Assembly (NCBI GenBank): GCA_028101445.1 | Contig: JAOHKR010000003.1 | Span: forward strand, 1 to 64,000 | Direction: 5' to 3' | Length of the DNA: 64,000 nucleotides | Origin: Candidatus Pelagibacter sp. | GTDB taxonomy: Bacteria > Pseudomonadota > Alphaproteobacteria > Pelagibacterales > Pelagibacteraceae | Part shown: piece by piece, positions 19,280 to 28,687 of the stretch | How positions within the stretch are numbered: position 1 is the stretch's first letter | Layout: each line of letters opens with the position of its first letter | The notes under the pieces: generated by a model | The model's database searches: none | Told to the model about the DNA's origin: nothing | The model's input: the letters and a program-made list of their open reading frames with translations, nothing else | Position numbers and translations under genes: made by a program

Positions 19280-20830
19280 TTAATGATTGAAGTGTCTAAC
19301 GCCTGTGAAAAGCATTTTAATTTTTGCTTTATTAGCAGTATTAATAACTTCTTGATCCCTAATTGAACCTCCTGGTTGGATTATAGTTTTAACTCCTGCT
19401 TTAATAAGCTCGTCTATACCATCTGCGAAAGGGAAGAAAGCATCTGAAGCCGCTATAGAATTTTTGATTTTTGAGATTTGAAATTGTTTTGCTTTTTGTA
19501 CTGCAATTTTACAACTATCTAATCTACTTGGCTGACCAGCTCCTATACCGATAGTTGAAAAATTATTACATAATACAATTGCATTTGATTTGACATGTTT
19601 ACAAACATTAAAAGCAAATTGAATTGCAGCTAATTCATTTTTATTAGGCTTTAATTTAGTCACACATTTTAATTTTTTTTTGTTTAAAACAATATTATCC
19701 TTATTTTGTACCAAGAAAGATCCATCAAATGATTTAATAGAAATAAGGTTTTTAAGTTTAAAATTGGAAATATCAACTATACGCAAGTTCTTTTTTCTTT
19801 TAAGTATTTCTAAAGACTGATTATCAAAGCCGCGAGCTAAAATAACTTCTAAAAAATTTTTACTAATTTCAGTAGCAATATTTTTATTGATTTTATAATT
19901 ACAAGCAATAACCCCACCAAAAGCACTTATTGGATCTGATGCATAAGCATTTTTAAAGGAAATTAATGGGTTTTTATTTTCTGATACTCCACATGGATTT
20001 GCATGTTTAATAATTACAGTTCCAAAATTTTTCTTTAACGAGTTTAAAATTTCTAAAGATGAAAACATATCATTGTAATTGTTATAGCTCAGTCCCTTTC
20101 CATGAATTTGATTAAATTTCAACTTTTTGTCGTTATAATCATTTACATATATTGAACTTTGTTGGTGTGGATTTTCTCCATATCTCAATTCTTGAAGTTT
20201 TCTACCAAATATAGTTTTCCTTTCTGGAAATTTAATGTTTAATTTTTCATTAAACCAATTTGTTATCATTGCATCATAATAAGCAGTTAGTCCGAATGCT
20301 TTTGAGGACATTAATTCTCTAAATTTTAAAGATGTTTTACCTTTATAATTTTCTAGTTCTTTAATTAAGGGCTCATAATCATTTTTATTAGTTACTATAG
20401 TTACGTTTTTAAAATTCTTCGCTGCAGCTCTAACCATCGTTGGACCACCTATATCAATATTTTCGATTATTTGATTAGGATTTTTTGTATTTGTAACAAC
20501 CTTTTGAAATGGATAAAAATTTACTATAATTAAGTCTATCGCTGAAAAATTCTGTTTGGACATTTCATTTTTATGTTTTTTACTCCCTCTATCGTGAAGA
20601 ATACCTGCGTGTATTTTAGGATGAAGAGTTTTTACCCTTCCATCCAACATTTCTTTAAAACCTGTATACTTAGACAATTCCGTGCATTTATAACCTAATT
20701 TTATTATAGTAGAGTGAGTTCCACCTGAGCTAATAATTTTAATATTAAATTTTTTTAATGTTTTTAGAAGTGAGATTAGATTTCCTTTATCAGAGACAGA
20801 TATCAAGGCATTTTTAATTTTTAAATTCAT
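19280..20830 (-). CDS. purH: Bifunctional AICAR transformylase / IMP cyclohydrolase
   Basis: PurH carries out the last two steps of purine synthesis. The N-terminal MGS-like cyclohydrolase domain has SVSDKGN, SSGGTHSTI and LDGRVKTLHPKIHAGILHDR. The transformylase domain starts near residue 200 with LRYGENPHQQ and includes the catalytic KHANPCG and SDAFFPFADGID. The 516-residue protein ends GVRHFNH as usual. It follows the heparinase-like gene by 3 bp. The substrate AICAR is also a by-product of HisF. Confidence 0.98.
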   Translation of the reverse strand: MNLKIKNALISVSDKGNLISLLKTLKKFNIKIISSGGTHSTIIKLGYKCTELSKYTGFKEMLDGRVKTLHPKIHAGILHDRGSKKHKNEMSKQNFSAIDLIIVNFYPFQKVVTNTKNPNQIIENIDIGGPTMVRAAAKNFKNVTIVTNKNDYEPLIKELENYKGKTSLKFRELMSSKAFGLTAYYDAMITNWFNEKLNIKFPERKTIFGRKLQELRYGENPHQQSSIYVNDYNDKKLKFNQIHGKGLSYNNYNDMFSSLEILNSLKKNFGTVIIKHANPCGVSENKNPLISFKNAYASDPISAFGGVIACNYKINKNIATEISKNFLEVILARGFDNQSLEILKRKKNLRIVDISNFKLKNLISIKSFDGSFLVQNKDNIVLNKKKLKCVTKLKPNKNELAAIQFAFNVCKHVKSNAIVLCNNFSTIGIGAGQPSRLDSCKIAVQKAKQFQISKIKNSIAASDAFFPFADGIDELIKAGVKTIIQPGGSIRDQEVINTANKAKIKMLFTGVRHFNH

Positions 20831-20833
20831 ATA

Positions 20834-22471
20834 TTAAATATTTTTTCTTATTTCCCATTTAAAGATTTTATTTTTATTAACTAAATTACCACTGATTGTA
20901 ATACAATAACTATCTATTATTTTTTTCTCACCAAAAAATATACTTTTTTCTACCTCTAAATGTTCATCATTAACACTAAATAGTAGAGATTTATTTTTTG
21001 AAATTTGAATTAAAGCACTATTTCCACTCATAGTTTTAACTGCACTTAGTTCAGGATTAATGTGAAATCTAAATGCATATCTTATAGGATATCCATCTTT
21101 CGTTTTAAATATGTGGTCAATACCTTTAAGACAATTGTTATCTTTATCCATGTAAATTTCCCTTTTATGTGTGCACCCAAATTTTTTTTCATATCCATTG
21201 TTAGATGCGGAGCATCCTATAAGGCCACTTTCATTTTTTGAAGAAAAGTCGAAAGATTTGAAGCTGTTTTTAATTGAGGCTCCAAAAACTTTATTAATCA
21301 TTTCATTTTTCTCAAATTTGGTTATCGAAGTTTCGTTAATAGTCAAAGTTGATTGGCATGCTGTAAGTCTACTTAATAGTCCAGCTTTTTTTGAAATATG
21401 ATTACCAAATCCTGAATTTGTGATTATTTTCATTCCATCCAAAAAATATTCAAATGATAAAGGACCAGATTGATATGATTTTGAAAATTTTTTTTGAGGA
21501 GGCCTGCCGGTGTCTATAAGTAAAAAACTTTTTTTATGTTTAATTCTAAATAAACCACCTATTGTACTATTTTTATTATCAGACTTAAAATCATTTAAAT
21601 ATTTTTGAATTTGGCCTAAACTAAGGGAGGTAGAACCATTAAATAAAGGCATCTGATCATTTGGTGTTTTGATATAATCAATACAATTCAAAATTTTTTC
21701 AATAATATTCTCTAAAAATTCTGGTACATATTTTTGACTATCTTTAATTATTTCTTTGCAAAACAATAGATATCTTGAAAAGAATATTAAATCATTAGGA
21801 TTGCGCGAAAGAGGAAAGCCATCGTCATCAAAAAAATCTTTTATAAGTATTTCTAATTCTTTGATTCCAATATGAAAATTTTCTTCATACTCTTTAAAAA
21901 CAACACCAGTTAAGATAATAGCGTTCAAAATCTCAATTTTTTTGGTTACATCCTTCTCAAACTTTATGTTTTTTTTTAAGTGATTAGTTTGAGTAATAAT
22001 ACAATTTAAGAAATTCTTTTTAAAATCAAAGGTGCTATTATTTAGGATAATATCTAAATTTAAGATCCAGCTGATGACTCTTTCACTTAAAGTTGAGGTC
22101 TCCCATATTTTTTTTTTATATTTTGAATTTTTAATCATCCAAATATAAATAATTTTTTTTACTTTTGTGTGATCAGTCTTTCTATCTATGAGACTAAGCC
22201 AAAAAAAATTATGCATTTGCTCAGTGTTTTTTTTTTTATCCTCGAGCCAAAAATTGTTTGGGTTAATTTCACTAATTTTAAAAGGTGGACCGCTATATGA
22301 TGTGATGATTGAAAGTAAAAATGGATTTGGATTATAATAAACCTGTTTAGGTATTTTAGACTCTAAAGATTTGTTATAGTTTTTAGACGAAAAATATATT
22401 TTTCTAAAAAACTTAACTAATGTTATTTGACACGCAATTAAATAAAAGTAGACACTTTTCAGGCCAAACAT
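20834..22471 (-). CDS. Heparinase II/III family protein
   Basis: The 545-residue protein has an alpha-helical first half (PNPFLLSIITSYSGPPFKIS ... WILNLDIIL) and a beta-rich second half starting about residue 310 (FLLIDTGRPPQKK, SYQSGPLSFEYFLDG). This is the layout of the heparinase II/III-like domain of polysaccharide lyases. No signal peptide is clear, only a hydrophobic start (FYLIACQITLV). Homologues lie between purH and rpe in many alphaproteobacteria and have no proven substrate. A cell-envelope glycan role is a guess. Confidence 0.78.
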   Translation of the reverse strand: MFGLKSVYFYLIACQITLVKFFRKIYFSSKNYNKSLESKIPKQVYYNPNPFLLSIITSYSGPPFKISEINPNNFWLEDKKKNTEQMHNFFWLSLIDRKTDHTKVKKIIYIWMIKNSKYKKKIWETSTLSERVISWILNLDIILNNSTFDFKKNFLNCIITQTNHLKKNIKFEKDVTKKIEILNAIILTGVVFKEYEENFHIGIKELEILIKDFFDDDGFPLSRNPNDLIFFSRYLLFCKEIIKDSQKYVPEFLENIIEKILNCIDYIKTPNDQMPLFNGSTSLSLGQIQKYLNDFKSDNKNSTIGGLFRIKHKKSFLLIDTGRPPQKKFSKSYQSGPLSFEYFLDGMKIITNSGFGNHISKKAGLLSRLTACQSTLTINETSITKFEKNEMINKVFGASIKNSFKSFDFSSKNESGLIGCSASNNGYEKKFGCTHKREIYMDKDNNCLKGIDHIFKTKDGYPIRYAFRFHINPELSAVKTMSGNSALIQISKNKSLLFSVNDEHLEVEKSIFFGEKKIIDSYCITISGNLVNKNKIFKWEIRKNI

Positions 22472-22474
22472 CTA

Positions 22475-23137
22475 TTAATTATTTCTAAGAATCTCTATAT
22501 TTTTTTTTAGGTCACCTTTATTTTCTTTAAACACGGTAGACCCTGATACGAGTATATTTGCACCTGCATCTTTTGCTTTTGAACAATTTTCAAAGTTAAT
22601 TCCGCCATCTATTTCAAGATCTACTTTTAAATTATTTTGATTAATTAGATCTCTGATAATTTTTGTTTTTTCTAAAACTTCTGGCATAAATTTTTGACCG
22701 CCGAAGCCAGGTTCAACACTCATAATTAAAACTAAATCAATTTGATTTAAATATTCTTTAATTAAACTAATTTCTGATTTCGGTTTTAAAGAAATACCAA
22801 CTTTTTTATTTTGATCCTTGATTAATTTTATAGTTTGACCAACATCTGTTGTTGCTTCAGGATGAAAAGTAATTATATCTGCACCAGCATCAGCAAAGTC
22901 TTTTATAAAATTATCAACTGGAGATATCATTAAATGCACATCAAAAGTTTTTTTAGTAAGAGGACGAAGTTTTTTAATAACTTCCGGGCCAATAGTAAGA
23001 TTAGGCACAAAATGTCCATCCATAACATCAATATGTATGTAGTCCGCACCAGCTTTTTCTAAAGAAATAACTTCACTACCTAGTTTACTAAAATCAGCAG
23101 ATAAAATAGAAGGTGAAATTTTAATTACATCACTCAT
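22475..23137 (-). CDS. rpe: Ribulose-phosphate 3-epimerase
   Basis: Rpe interconverts ribulose 5-phosphate and xylulose 5-phosphate. The 220-residue barrel has ISPSILSADFSKLG, the metal-binding HIDVMDGHFVPN, VEPGFGGQKF with the loop that closes on the substrate, and EIDGGINFEN near the second metal aspartate. It is the first gene of the rpe-heparinase-purH run, three bases upstream of the next gene. Confidence 0.97.
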   Translation of the reverse strand: MSDVIKISPSILSADFSKLGSEVISLEKAGADYIHIDVMDGHFVPNLTIGPEVIKKLRPLTKKTFDVHLMISPVDNFIKDFADAGADIITFHPEATTDVGQTIKLIKDQNKKVGISLKPKSEISLIKEYLNQIDLVLIMSVEPGFGGQKFMPEVLEKTKIIRDLINQNNLKVDLEIDGGINFENCSKAKDAGANILVSGSTVFKENKGDLKKNIEILRNN

Positions 23138-23184
23138 TACCTTACTTATATTTAATACAAAAACTTTGTCAAAAAAATTAAGTT

Positions 23185-23520
23185 CTAATTGAATAATTTA
23201 TACAACTGTCTTGAAAAATCGCTTTCTAGCGGAAAGGCTAGCATACCCCAAACATCATATCCTAAAATATAAGGCATTGCATAGAACCTGAAAAGATAGA
23301 AAAACCAAGCAACATATAGAGCGATAAAGGGTCCAAATAAAAAACTTGGTGTTATAAATTTAAATAGATTGATAATTGGATTTGTGTATTTTACGAAAAC
23401 TCTCATGAAGAAAAAAGTGGAGTCTTCTCTTTGAAAGATATTCATAAATGCACGGCCTATCAGTGTCCACATTATTGTACCCAGAGAATAATCTAAAACG
23501 ATTGCCCAAGTTGGTATCAT
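23185..23520 (-). CDS. Small membrane protein, possibly YggT-like
   Basis: This 111-residue protein has two or three hydrophobic segments (about 5-25, 58-75 and 78-95) and the phrase TNPIINLFKFITPSFL. That recalls the Asn-Pro and Thr-Pro turn between the helices of YggT proteins, but the match is loose and the tail (YDVWGMLAFPLESD) is not family-like. A true YggT is at 32954-33244. It starts only 25 bp downstream of the terminator of the symporter operon, so it needs read-through or a promoter inside the terminator region. Confidence 0.7.
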   Translation of the reverse strand: MIPTWAIVLDYSLGTIMWTLIGRAFMNIFQREDSTFFFMRVFVKYTNPIINLFKFITPSFLFGPFIALYVAWFFYLFRFYAMPYILGYDVWGMLAFPLESDFSRQLYKLFN

Positions 23521-23545
23521 ACTTTTAAGATATCATGATTTAGTC

Positions 23546-23573
23546 AAAAAAAAAGGGGCGAAAAAATCGCCCC
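23546..23573 (-). terminator. Rho-independent terminator of the symporter operon
   Basis: On the minus strand a 7 bp stem GGGGCGA/TCGCCCC with a 5-base T loop (23555-23573) is followed by nine T (23546-23554). It begins 22 bases after the symporter stop codon. This is one of only two convincing intrinsic terminators in the window, and its stem is strikingly G+C-rich for this sequence. Confidence 0.93.
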
Positions 23574-23595
23574 TTTAAATTTTAATAGTTAGTTA

Positions 23596-25449
23596 CTATT
23601 GCTTACCAAGGATTGGTTTACCCGTTGGTATTCTAGTATCATCTACCATTTTTTGTGTAGCTGGACTTGGCTCTTTAGTCATTAAACTAACGACAACCAT
23701 TACAACTAAACAAATCGGTGCACCGATTAAACCAAATCTTAAGTGATCGATACCTAAGATTGGCGTGTTCGTAACACCCCAGATAGCATTTGAGAATTTA
23801 GGATATACCCATAATAAGTAGAATAACCCTGAACTAATTCCCGTTATGATACCAGCAATTGCACCTTCTCTAGTAGCTCTCTTCCACCATACACCTAAAA
23901 CAAGTGGAAAGAATAAGCCTGACATTGCAAAGTCGAATGCCCAAGCTACAGAACCTAAGATACTTGTTAACCTAAACGAGGCTATATAAGCACCAGCAGC
24001 TCCGATTATTACTAGAAGTACACGAGCAACTAAAAGTCTTTTAGCTGTATCAGCTTTTGGATCTATGATTTTGTAGTAAATATCATGAGATAAAGCATTT
24101 GATATCGCAAGTACAAGACCATCAGCGGTAGACATGGCTGCAGCCATACCACCAGCAAACACTAGTCCTGAGATTACAAACGGTAGTCCCGCTACTTCTG
24201 GAGTAGCTAATACTACAACGTCACCTCTCATAAACCATTCGTTTAACTGAAGTATACCGTCACCATTAAAGTCTGCGATGAACACTTGTTTAACTTCTGA
24301 CCATCTTTGTACCCATTCTAATGACTGAACATCGGCAATTGATTTTCCAATAATTCCAGTTGGTAGGTTTGGATCCATTAATGATAATTTAGACAATGTT
24401 GCTAACATAGGCGCTGAAGAGTAAAGCAAGAAGATAAAGAATAGTGACCAAGCCACTGATTTTCTTGCTGCTCTAACAGTAGGGGTAGTAAAGTATCTCA
24501 TAAGTATATGAGGTAACGATGCAGTTCCCACCATCATACAAATCGCTAGCGATAAGTATTTCCAGACAGCCATTCCGCCTTCAGGTACTCCAGAGTGAGA
24601 TCCAGAGATATATTTCAATCCTCCTGGTACTCCCGCTGCTTTCATATCTGCTGCGCTGTTTTTAACTAGTCCAAACGATTGTTCAAGTTCACCAAGTCTT
24701 GCAACCTCATCACCTAACATTAAGTGAGGGAATATTCCTCCACCTACTTTACTACTGATCCAGAATACTGGTAGTAGGTAAGCAACGATTAATACAATGT
24801 ATTGAGCAACCTGAGTCCAAGTTACAGCTCTCATTCCTCCAAGCATAGAACAGATTAAAATACTGATTAATCCAACCCATACACCTAGTTCAAATGGAAT
24901 ACCAAGAGCTCTTGAAGCAATTGTTCCAGTAGCATTAATTTGTGCTGTTACGTAAGTAAATGATGCTATGAAAAGCACGAATACTGCGCAAGCTCTAACG
25001 AAATTGCCACCGTATCGTGTTCCGATAAAATCAGGAACTGTGTAACATCCAAATTTTCTTAGGTACGGAGCCATAAGAGTTGCAACAAGTACATATCCAC
25101 CTGTCCAACCTACTAAGAAGGCCATATAAGTATAACCACCAAAGTAAACTCCACCCGCTAAGGCTACGAAAGAAGCACCTGACATCCAGTCAGCTGCTGT
25201 TGCCATTCCGTTAAATACGGTTGGCACTTGTCTTCCTGCAACATAGTAGGCATCTACTTGTATGGTTCTTGATAAATAACCAATTAAGGCATAAATCAAT
25301 ACCGTGAAAGCCACAAACATCACTCCGATGTTTTTAGCTGACACACCTGCTTGCTCAGCAATAGCCATCAATATGATGAATACCGCAAAACCACCAGTGT
25401 AGGTCCCGTATATTTTAGGAAGGTTTTTTATAAAATCTCCTTTAAACAT
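23596..25449 (-). CDS. Sodium:solute symporter, VC_2705/ActP-like, large subunit
   Basis: This 617-residue SSF transporter likely takes up acetate or another short monocarboxylate with Na+. About 13 hydrophobic segments are visible. SSF hallmarks are present: YYVAGRQVPTVFNGMATAADWMSGASF near 68-95 and GGMAAAMSTADGLVLAISNALSHD near 445. The pairing with a DUF4212 small subunit and the nearby acetyl-CoA synthetase point to acetate. A hydrophilic loop at residues 393-404 reads DFNGDGILQLNE, a textbook EF-hand spacing. It overlaps the small-subunit gene by 1 bp. The substrate is inference. Confidence 0.9.
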   Translation of the reverse strand: MFKGDFIKNLPKIYGTYTGGFAVFIILMAIAEQAGVSAKNIGVMFVAFTVLIYALIGYLSRTIQVDAYYVAGRQVPTVFNGMATAADWMSGASFVALAGGVYFGGYTYMAFLVGWTGGYVLVATLMAPYLRKFGCYTVPDFIGTRYGGNFVRACAVFVLFIASFTYVTAQINATGTIASRALGIPFELGVWVGLISILICSMLGGMRAVTWTQVAQYIVLIVAYLLPVFWISSKVGGGIFPHLMLGDEVARLGELEQSFGLVKNSAADMKAAGVPGGLKYISGSHSGVPEGGMAVWKYLSLAICMMVGTASLPHILMRYFTTPTVRAARKSVAWSLFFIFLLYSSAPMLATLSKLSLMDPNLPTGIIGKSIADVQSLEWVQRWSEVKQVFIADFNGDGILQLNEWFMRGDVVVLATPEVAGLPFVISGLVFAGGMAAAMSTADGLVLAISNALSHDIYYKIIDPKADTAKRLLVARVLLVIIGAAGAYIASFRLTSILGSVAWAFDFAMSGLFFPLVLGVWWKRATREGAIAGIITGISSGLFYLLWVYPKFSNAIWGVTNTPILGIDHLRFGLIGAPICLVVMVVVSLMTKEPSPATQKMVDDTRIPTGKPILGKQ

Positions 25450-25706
25450 TAGTCGTCCTCTCTTTCTGAGAAGCCGTGTTCTTCGTCGATTTTTTCTTGT
25501 TTATTGGCAGTCCAAAATAACATTATAACAAACGCAAGAAGTGATCCTTGTGCTGTCATATAATATGCTAGTGGGTACCCAAGAAATGACATCGTGTTTA
25601 GTTCAGAACCAAACATGAAGATTACTAATGAGAAGAAAGCCCAAAGAACCAATGTAACGATCATATGGTTTTTGGTCTTATTCCAATAAGCGTCTTTATT
25701 TGACAT
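25449..25706 (-). CDS. DUF4212 small subunit of the sodium:solute symporter
   Basis: The 85-residue protein has two membrane helices (about 14-34 and 45-64), an N-terminal AYWNKTKNHMIVTLVLWAFF segment and a charged C-terminus. This is the DUF4212 pattern that accompanies VC_2705-type symporters. A strong Shine-Dalgarno, AAAGGGGG on the minus strand (complement at 25711-25718), stands a few bases before the ATG. Its stop overlaps the large-subunit start, which implies co-translation and a complex. Confidence 0.9.
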   Translation of the reverse strand: MSNKDAYWNKTKNHMIVTLVLWAFFSLVIFMFGSELNTMSFLGYPLAYYMTAQGSLLAFVIMLFWTANKQEKIDEEHGFSEREDD

Positions 25707-25722
25707 ATTTCCCCCTTTATTA

Positions 25723-25740
25723 ACTTTTTACGTAAAAAGT
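25723..25740. promoter_or_regulatory. 18 bp perfect palindrome in the symporter 5' region
   Basis: ACTTTTTACGTAAAAAGT is fully self-complementary. It lies 17 bp upstream of the DUF4212 start codon, in the 150 bp divergent gap shared with the gene at 25857. Its dyad symmetry and place just before a strong ribosome-binding site suggest an operator for a dimeric regulator, or an mRNA hairpin next to the start. No T-run follows on either strand that would make it a normal terminator. Confidence 0.55.
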
Positions 25741-25856
25741 ATTATTAATTTTTAAGAAGCTTACCCATTATGACCTAAATTTAAAGAGAAAAAGGAACAC
25801 AAAAAACAGTTTGAAATGGTATAATATCAATAAAACAGGTACTTTTTGGATACAAC

Positions 25857-26486
25857 GTGAAATTGAATTTAGATAAATTAATAATTACGCTAAAAGCAAT
25901 GAAGGAATACTTGTTCCCTATAGAAAAAGTGACGAGCTATTTTAAGAGCATTAATTCAAAACAAGATCTTCAAAAGTTCATTCAGCAAAGATCTGCCCAC
26001 ATAACGCAGACGACATTATATGGATATTTAAAAACACGTATGGGACATAAATTTACTCTAATGGTTGATGATGAGATTTTTTCTAAATCAATTAACATTG
26101 CAAAGTGGAATATTTATATGGTCGCTTTAGCAGATTGCACTTTTTATGTTTTTTCTAATTTAATGAATGAAAAAAATTTAAAAGATAATGACTCTAAAGA
26201 AATTTTTCTTAATATTATTGAAAAAGAAAAAGAAAACGGACTCAGCGAAGAAATCTATATTAAAGCAAAAGAAATATTTTTAAAAAGATATGAAAATATT
26301 AATTTCAAAAAATATTATCTCGAAAATCCTTTTAAAGAGAGTTGTTTTGCTCTTTACGACTTTTCTCCAGTTGCAGACGAACTAAAAATTTTGGATAAGA
26401 AAATTGTGTTAAACTCAATGAGTCTTAAATGGAATTTAATTACTGAAGAATTTAAAAACTTAACAAAAAAATTAAATTTTAATTAA
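25857..26486 (+). CDS. Conserved alphaproteobacterial protein of unknown function
   Basis: I do not recognise a named family. The 209-residue, mostly helical soluble protein has no signal peptide or membrane helix. The middle reads as its most constrained part: [26 protein letters not shown], then [19 protein letters not shown]. Similar wording occurs, as I recall, in uncharacterised alphaproteobacterial proteins. It diverges from the symporter operon and converges on acs with a 4 bp overlap, so it sits inside the acetate locus. It starts GTG. A TATAAT-like -10 is at 25820-25825. Confidence 0.75.
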   Translation: MKLNLDKLIITLKAMKEYLFPIEKVTSYFKSINSKQDLQKFIQQRSAHITQTTLYGYLKTRMGHKFTLMVDDEIFSKSINIAKWNIYMVALADCTFYVFSNLMNEKNLKDNDSKEIFLNIIEKEKENGLSEEIYIKAKEIFLKRYENINFKKYYLENPFKESCFALYDFSPVADELKILDKKIVLNSMSLKWNLITEEFKNLTKKLNFN

Positions 26487-28675
26487 TCTTGATTAAGTCT
26501 ATTTTCCACTAATGAAGATACAACACTTGGATCAGCTAATGTCGAAGTATCTCCCAAATTATCTGGTTCATTAGCAGCAATTTTTCTTAATATTCTTCTC
26601 ATTATTTTTCCTGACCTAGTCTTAGGTAAACCAGGAGCAAATTGAATTACATCAGGATAACAAATTGGCCCTATTTGTTTTCTAACCCACTGTTTTAAAT
26701 CTCTTTCTAAATCACCCGTAGCTTTTTCATTCGCATTGAGCGTTACATAACAATACAAACCATTTCCTTTAATACTGTGTGGAAAACCTACAACAGCCGC
26801 TTCAGCTACTTTTGGATGAGCAACGAATGCACTTTCTATTTCAGCTGTACCAAGATTGTGTCCTGAGACAATAATAACATCATCTACTCTTCCTGTAATC
26901 CAATAGTAACCATCTTTATCACGTCGGCACCCATCACCTGTAAAATATTTACCATCAAATTGTGAAAAATACGTATCAATAAACCTTTGATGGTCACCAT
27001 ACACAGTTCTCATTTGTCCAGGCCAAGAACCTGCCATACAAAGTCTACCTTGACCTTCGCCTTTAATTATTTTCCCATCTTTGTTTAAAAGTAAAGGCTT
27101 GATGCCATAAAAAGGTTTTGTTGCTGAACCAGGTTTTAAATCTATTGCGCCAGGCTGAGGTGCAATAAGTATTCCACCAGTTTCTGTTTGCCACCACGTA
27201 TCAACTATAGGACATCTAGAGTCCCCAACAGTCTTATAATACCACATCCAAGCTTCAGGATTGATTGGTTCACCTACTGTTCCAAGTAATTTAAGAGATT
27301 TTCTGCTAGTTTTTTTAACTGGTTCATTCCCTTCTCTCATAAGAGCACGTATGGCCGTCGGTGCTGTATAAAAAGTGTTCACTTTATATTTGTCAACTAT
27401 TTGCCACCAACGTGAGTTATCGGGATAATTAGGAACTCCTTCAAACATAATTGTTGTCGCTCCGTTGGCTAACGGACCATAAACAATATAACTATGTCCC
27501 GTAACCCATCCTATATCAGCGGTACACCAGTAAATATCATTAGGCTTATAATCAAAAACATATTGATGTGTCATAGAGGCGTAAACCATATAACCACCTG
27601 TTGTATGTAAAACACCTTTTGGTTTTCCCGTCGATCCAGATGTGTAAAGAATAAAAAGAGGATCTTCTGCACCCATTTCTTCAGGTTCACATTTAGTAGA
27701 AGCAGATGAAATTAGTTTTTCATAAGAAACATCTCTTTCATTGTTCCAATTTACTTGATTTCCGGTTCTTTCGACTACAACACATTTTTTTACGTTTGGA
27801 CATTGTTGTAAAGCTTCATCAGCAATCTTTTTAAGGTGTATGATTTTTCCACCTCTCACTCCTTCATCAGCTGTGATTAGATAATCAGACTCGCAGTCAT
27901 TAATTCTTGTAGCTATCGAATCTGGTGAAAAACCACCAAATATTATAGAGTGAATTGCACCAATTCTAGCACAAGCTAGCATCACGTAAGCTAATTCAGG
28001 TATCATTGTTAAATAAATTGTTACACGATCCCCTTTTTGAACACCTATGCTTTTTAATCCGTTTGCAACTTTACAAACATTTTGGTGTAGCTCTTTGTAA
28101 GAAATTTTTTTAGAGTCAGCAGGATCATCACCAACCCATATAATTGCTGTTTTACTCGCGTTCTTTTTTAAATGTCTGTCGATACAATTCGTAGAAGCAT
28201 TTAAAGTTCCATCATAATACCATTTAATCTTAACATCATCTTTACTGTATTTTATATCTTTTATTTTTGAATATTTTTTTATCCAAGTAATTCTTTTTCC
28301 TTCTTTAGCCCAAAATTTATCATTTTCTTTAATCGAAAGTTTATATTTTTTTTGGTATTTTGATTTATTAACGTAGGCATGTTTATCCCAGCTATCAGAA
28401 ACCTTTATAATCGATTTACCATCAGCGTCTTCAATTAATTTCGGTGATTTAAAGTTAATCTTTCTAGTTTTTTTTATTTTTTTTGACTTATTTTTTGTTT
28501 TTTTTCTTTTGAATTTTTTTACTTTTCTAGTTTTTTTTCTAGTGACTCCAACTTTTCTAGACTTTTTTCTAGTGACTCCAACTTTTCTAGACTTTTTTCT
28601 AGTGACACTAACTTTTCTAGACTTTTTTCTTTTAGTCTTCTTAGAATTTTTTTTTGTTTTTTTCTTTTTAGTCAC
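26483..28675 (-). CDS. acsA: Acetyl-CoA synthetase with lysine-rich repeat head
   Basis: Acs activates acetate to acetyl-CoA through acetyl-AMP. From about residue 95 the sequence is standard: [26 protein letters not shown] (A3), WWQTETGG (A5), the GRVDD hinge and [11 protein letters not shown], whose lysine is the acetylation switch. The first 80 or so residues are an extremely basic Lys/Arg/Ser/Thr head with ten-residue repeats ([10 protein letters not shown]). The GTG at 28675 is favoured because AGGGG stands 5 bases upstream and no ATG, GTG or TTG start suits the catalytic domain. It is 12 bp downstream of the EVE gene. Confidence 0.93.
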   Translation of the reverse strand: MTKKKKTKKNSKKTKRKKSRKVSVTRKKSRKVGVTRKKSRKVGVTRKKTRKVKKFKRKKTKNKSKKIKKTRKINFKSPKLIEDADGKSIIKVSDSWDKHAYVNKSKYQKKYKLSIKENDKFWAKEGKRITWIKKYSKIKDIKYSKDDVKIKWYYDGTLNASTNCIDRHLKKNASKTAIIWVGDDPADSKKISYKELHQNVCKVANGLKSIGVQKGDRVTIYLTMIPELAYVMLACARIGAIHSIIFGGFSPDSIATRINDCESDYLITADEGVRGGKIIHLKKIADEALQQCPNVKKCVVVERTGNQVNWNNERDVSYEKLISSASTKCEPEEMGAEDPLFILYTSGSTGKPKGVLHTTGGYMVYASMTHQYVFDYKPNDIYWCTADIGWVTGHSYIVYGPLANGATTIMFEGVPNYPDNSRWWQIVDKYKVNTFYTAPTAIRALMREGNEPVKKTSRKSLKLLGTVGEPINPEAWMWYYKTVGDSRCPIVDTWWQTETGGILIAPQPGAIDLKPGSATKPFYGIKPLLLNKDGKIIKGEGQGRLCMAGSWPGQMRTVYGDHQRFIDTYFSQFDGKYFTGDGCRRDKDGYYWITGRVDDVIIVSGHNLGTAEIESAFVAHPKVAEAAVVGFPHSIKGNGLYCYVTLNANEKATGDLERDLKQWVRKQIGPICYPDVIQFAPGLPKTRSGKIMRRILRKIAANEPDNLGDTSTLADPSVVSSLVENRLNQD
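28521..28630 (-). repeat. 30 bp tandem repeat in the acs head
   Basis: A 30 bp unit repeats at 28521-28550, 28551-28580 and 28581-28610, with a further 20 bases at 28611-28630. Copies differ at one to a few bases. The period is a multiple of three, and each unit encodes ten residues rich in Lys and Arg (about residues 16-52 of Acs). The unit contains two CTAGT/CTAGA-like words. Such in-frame repeats can gain or lose copies by slippage without breaking the gene. Confidence 0.9.
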
Positions 28676-28687
28676 GATTTCCCCTAG

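Noticed and set aside
28521..28630. CRISPR-like array
   Set aside because: Units are contiguous, without spacers, and in frame with acs; it is a coding tandem repeat.
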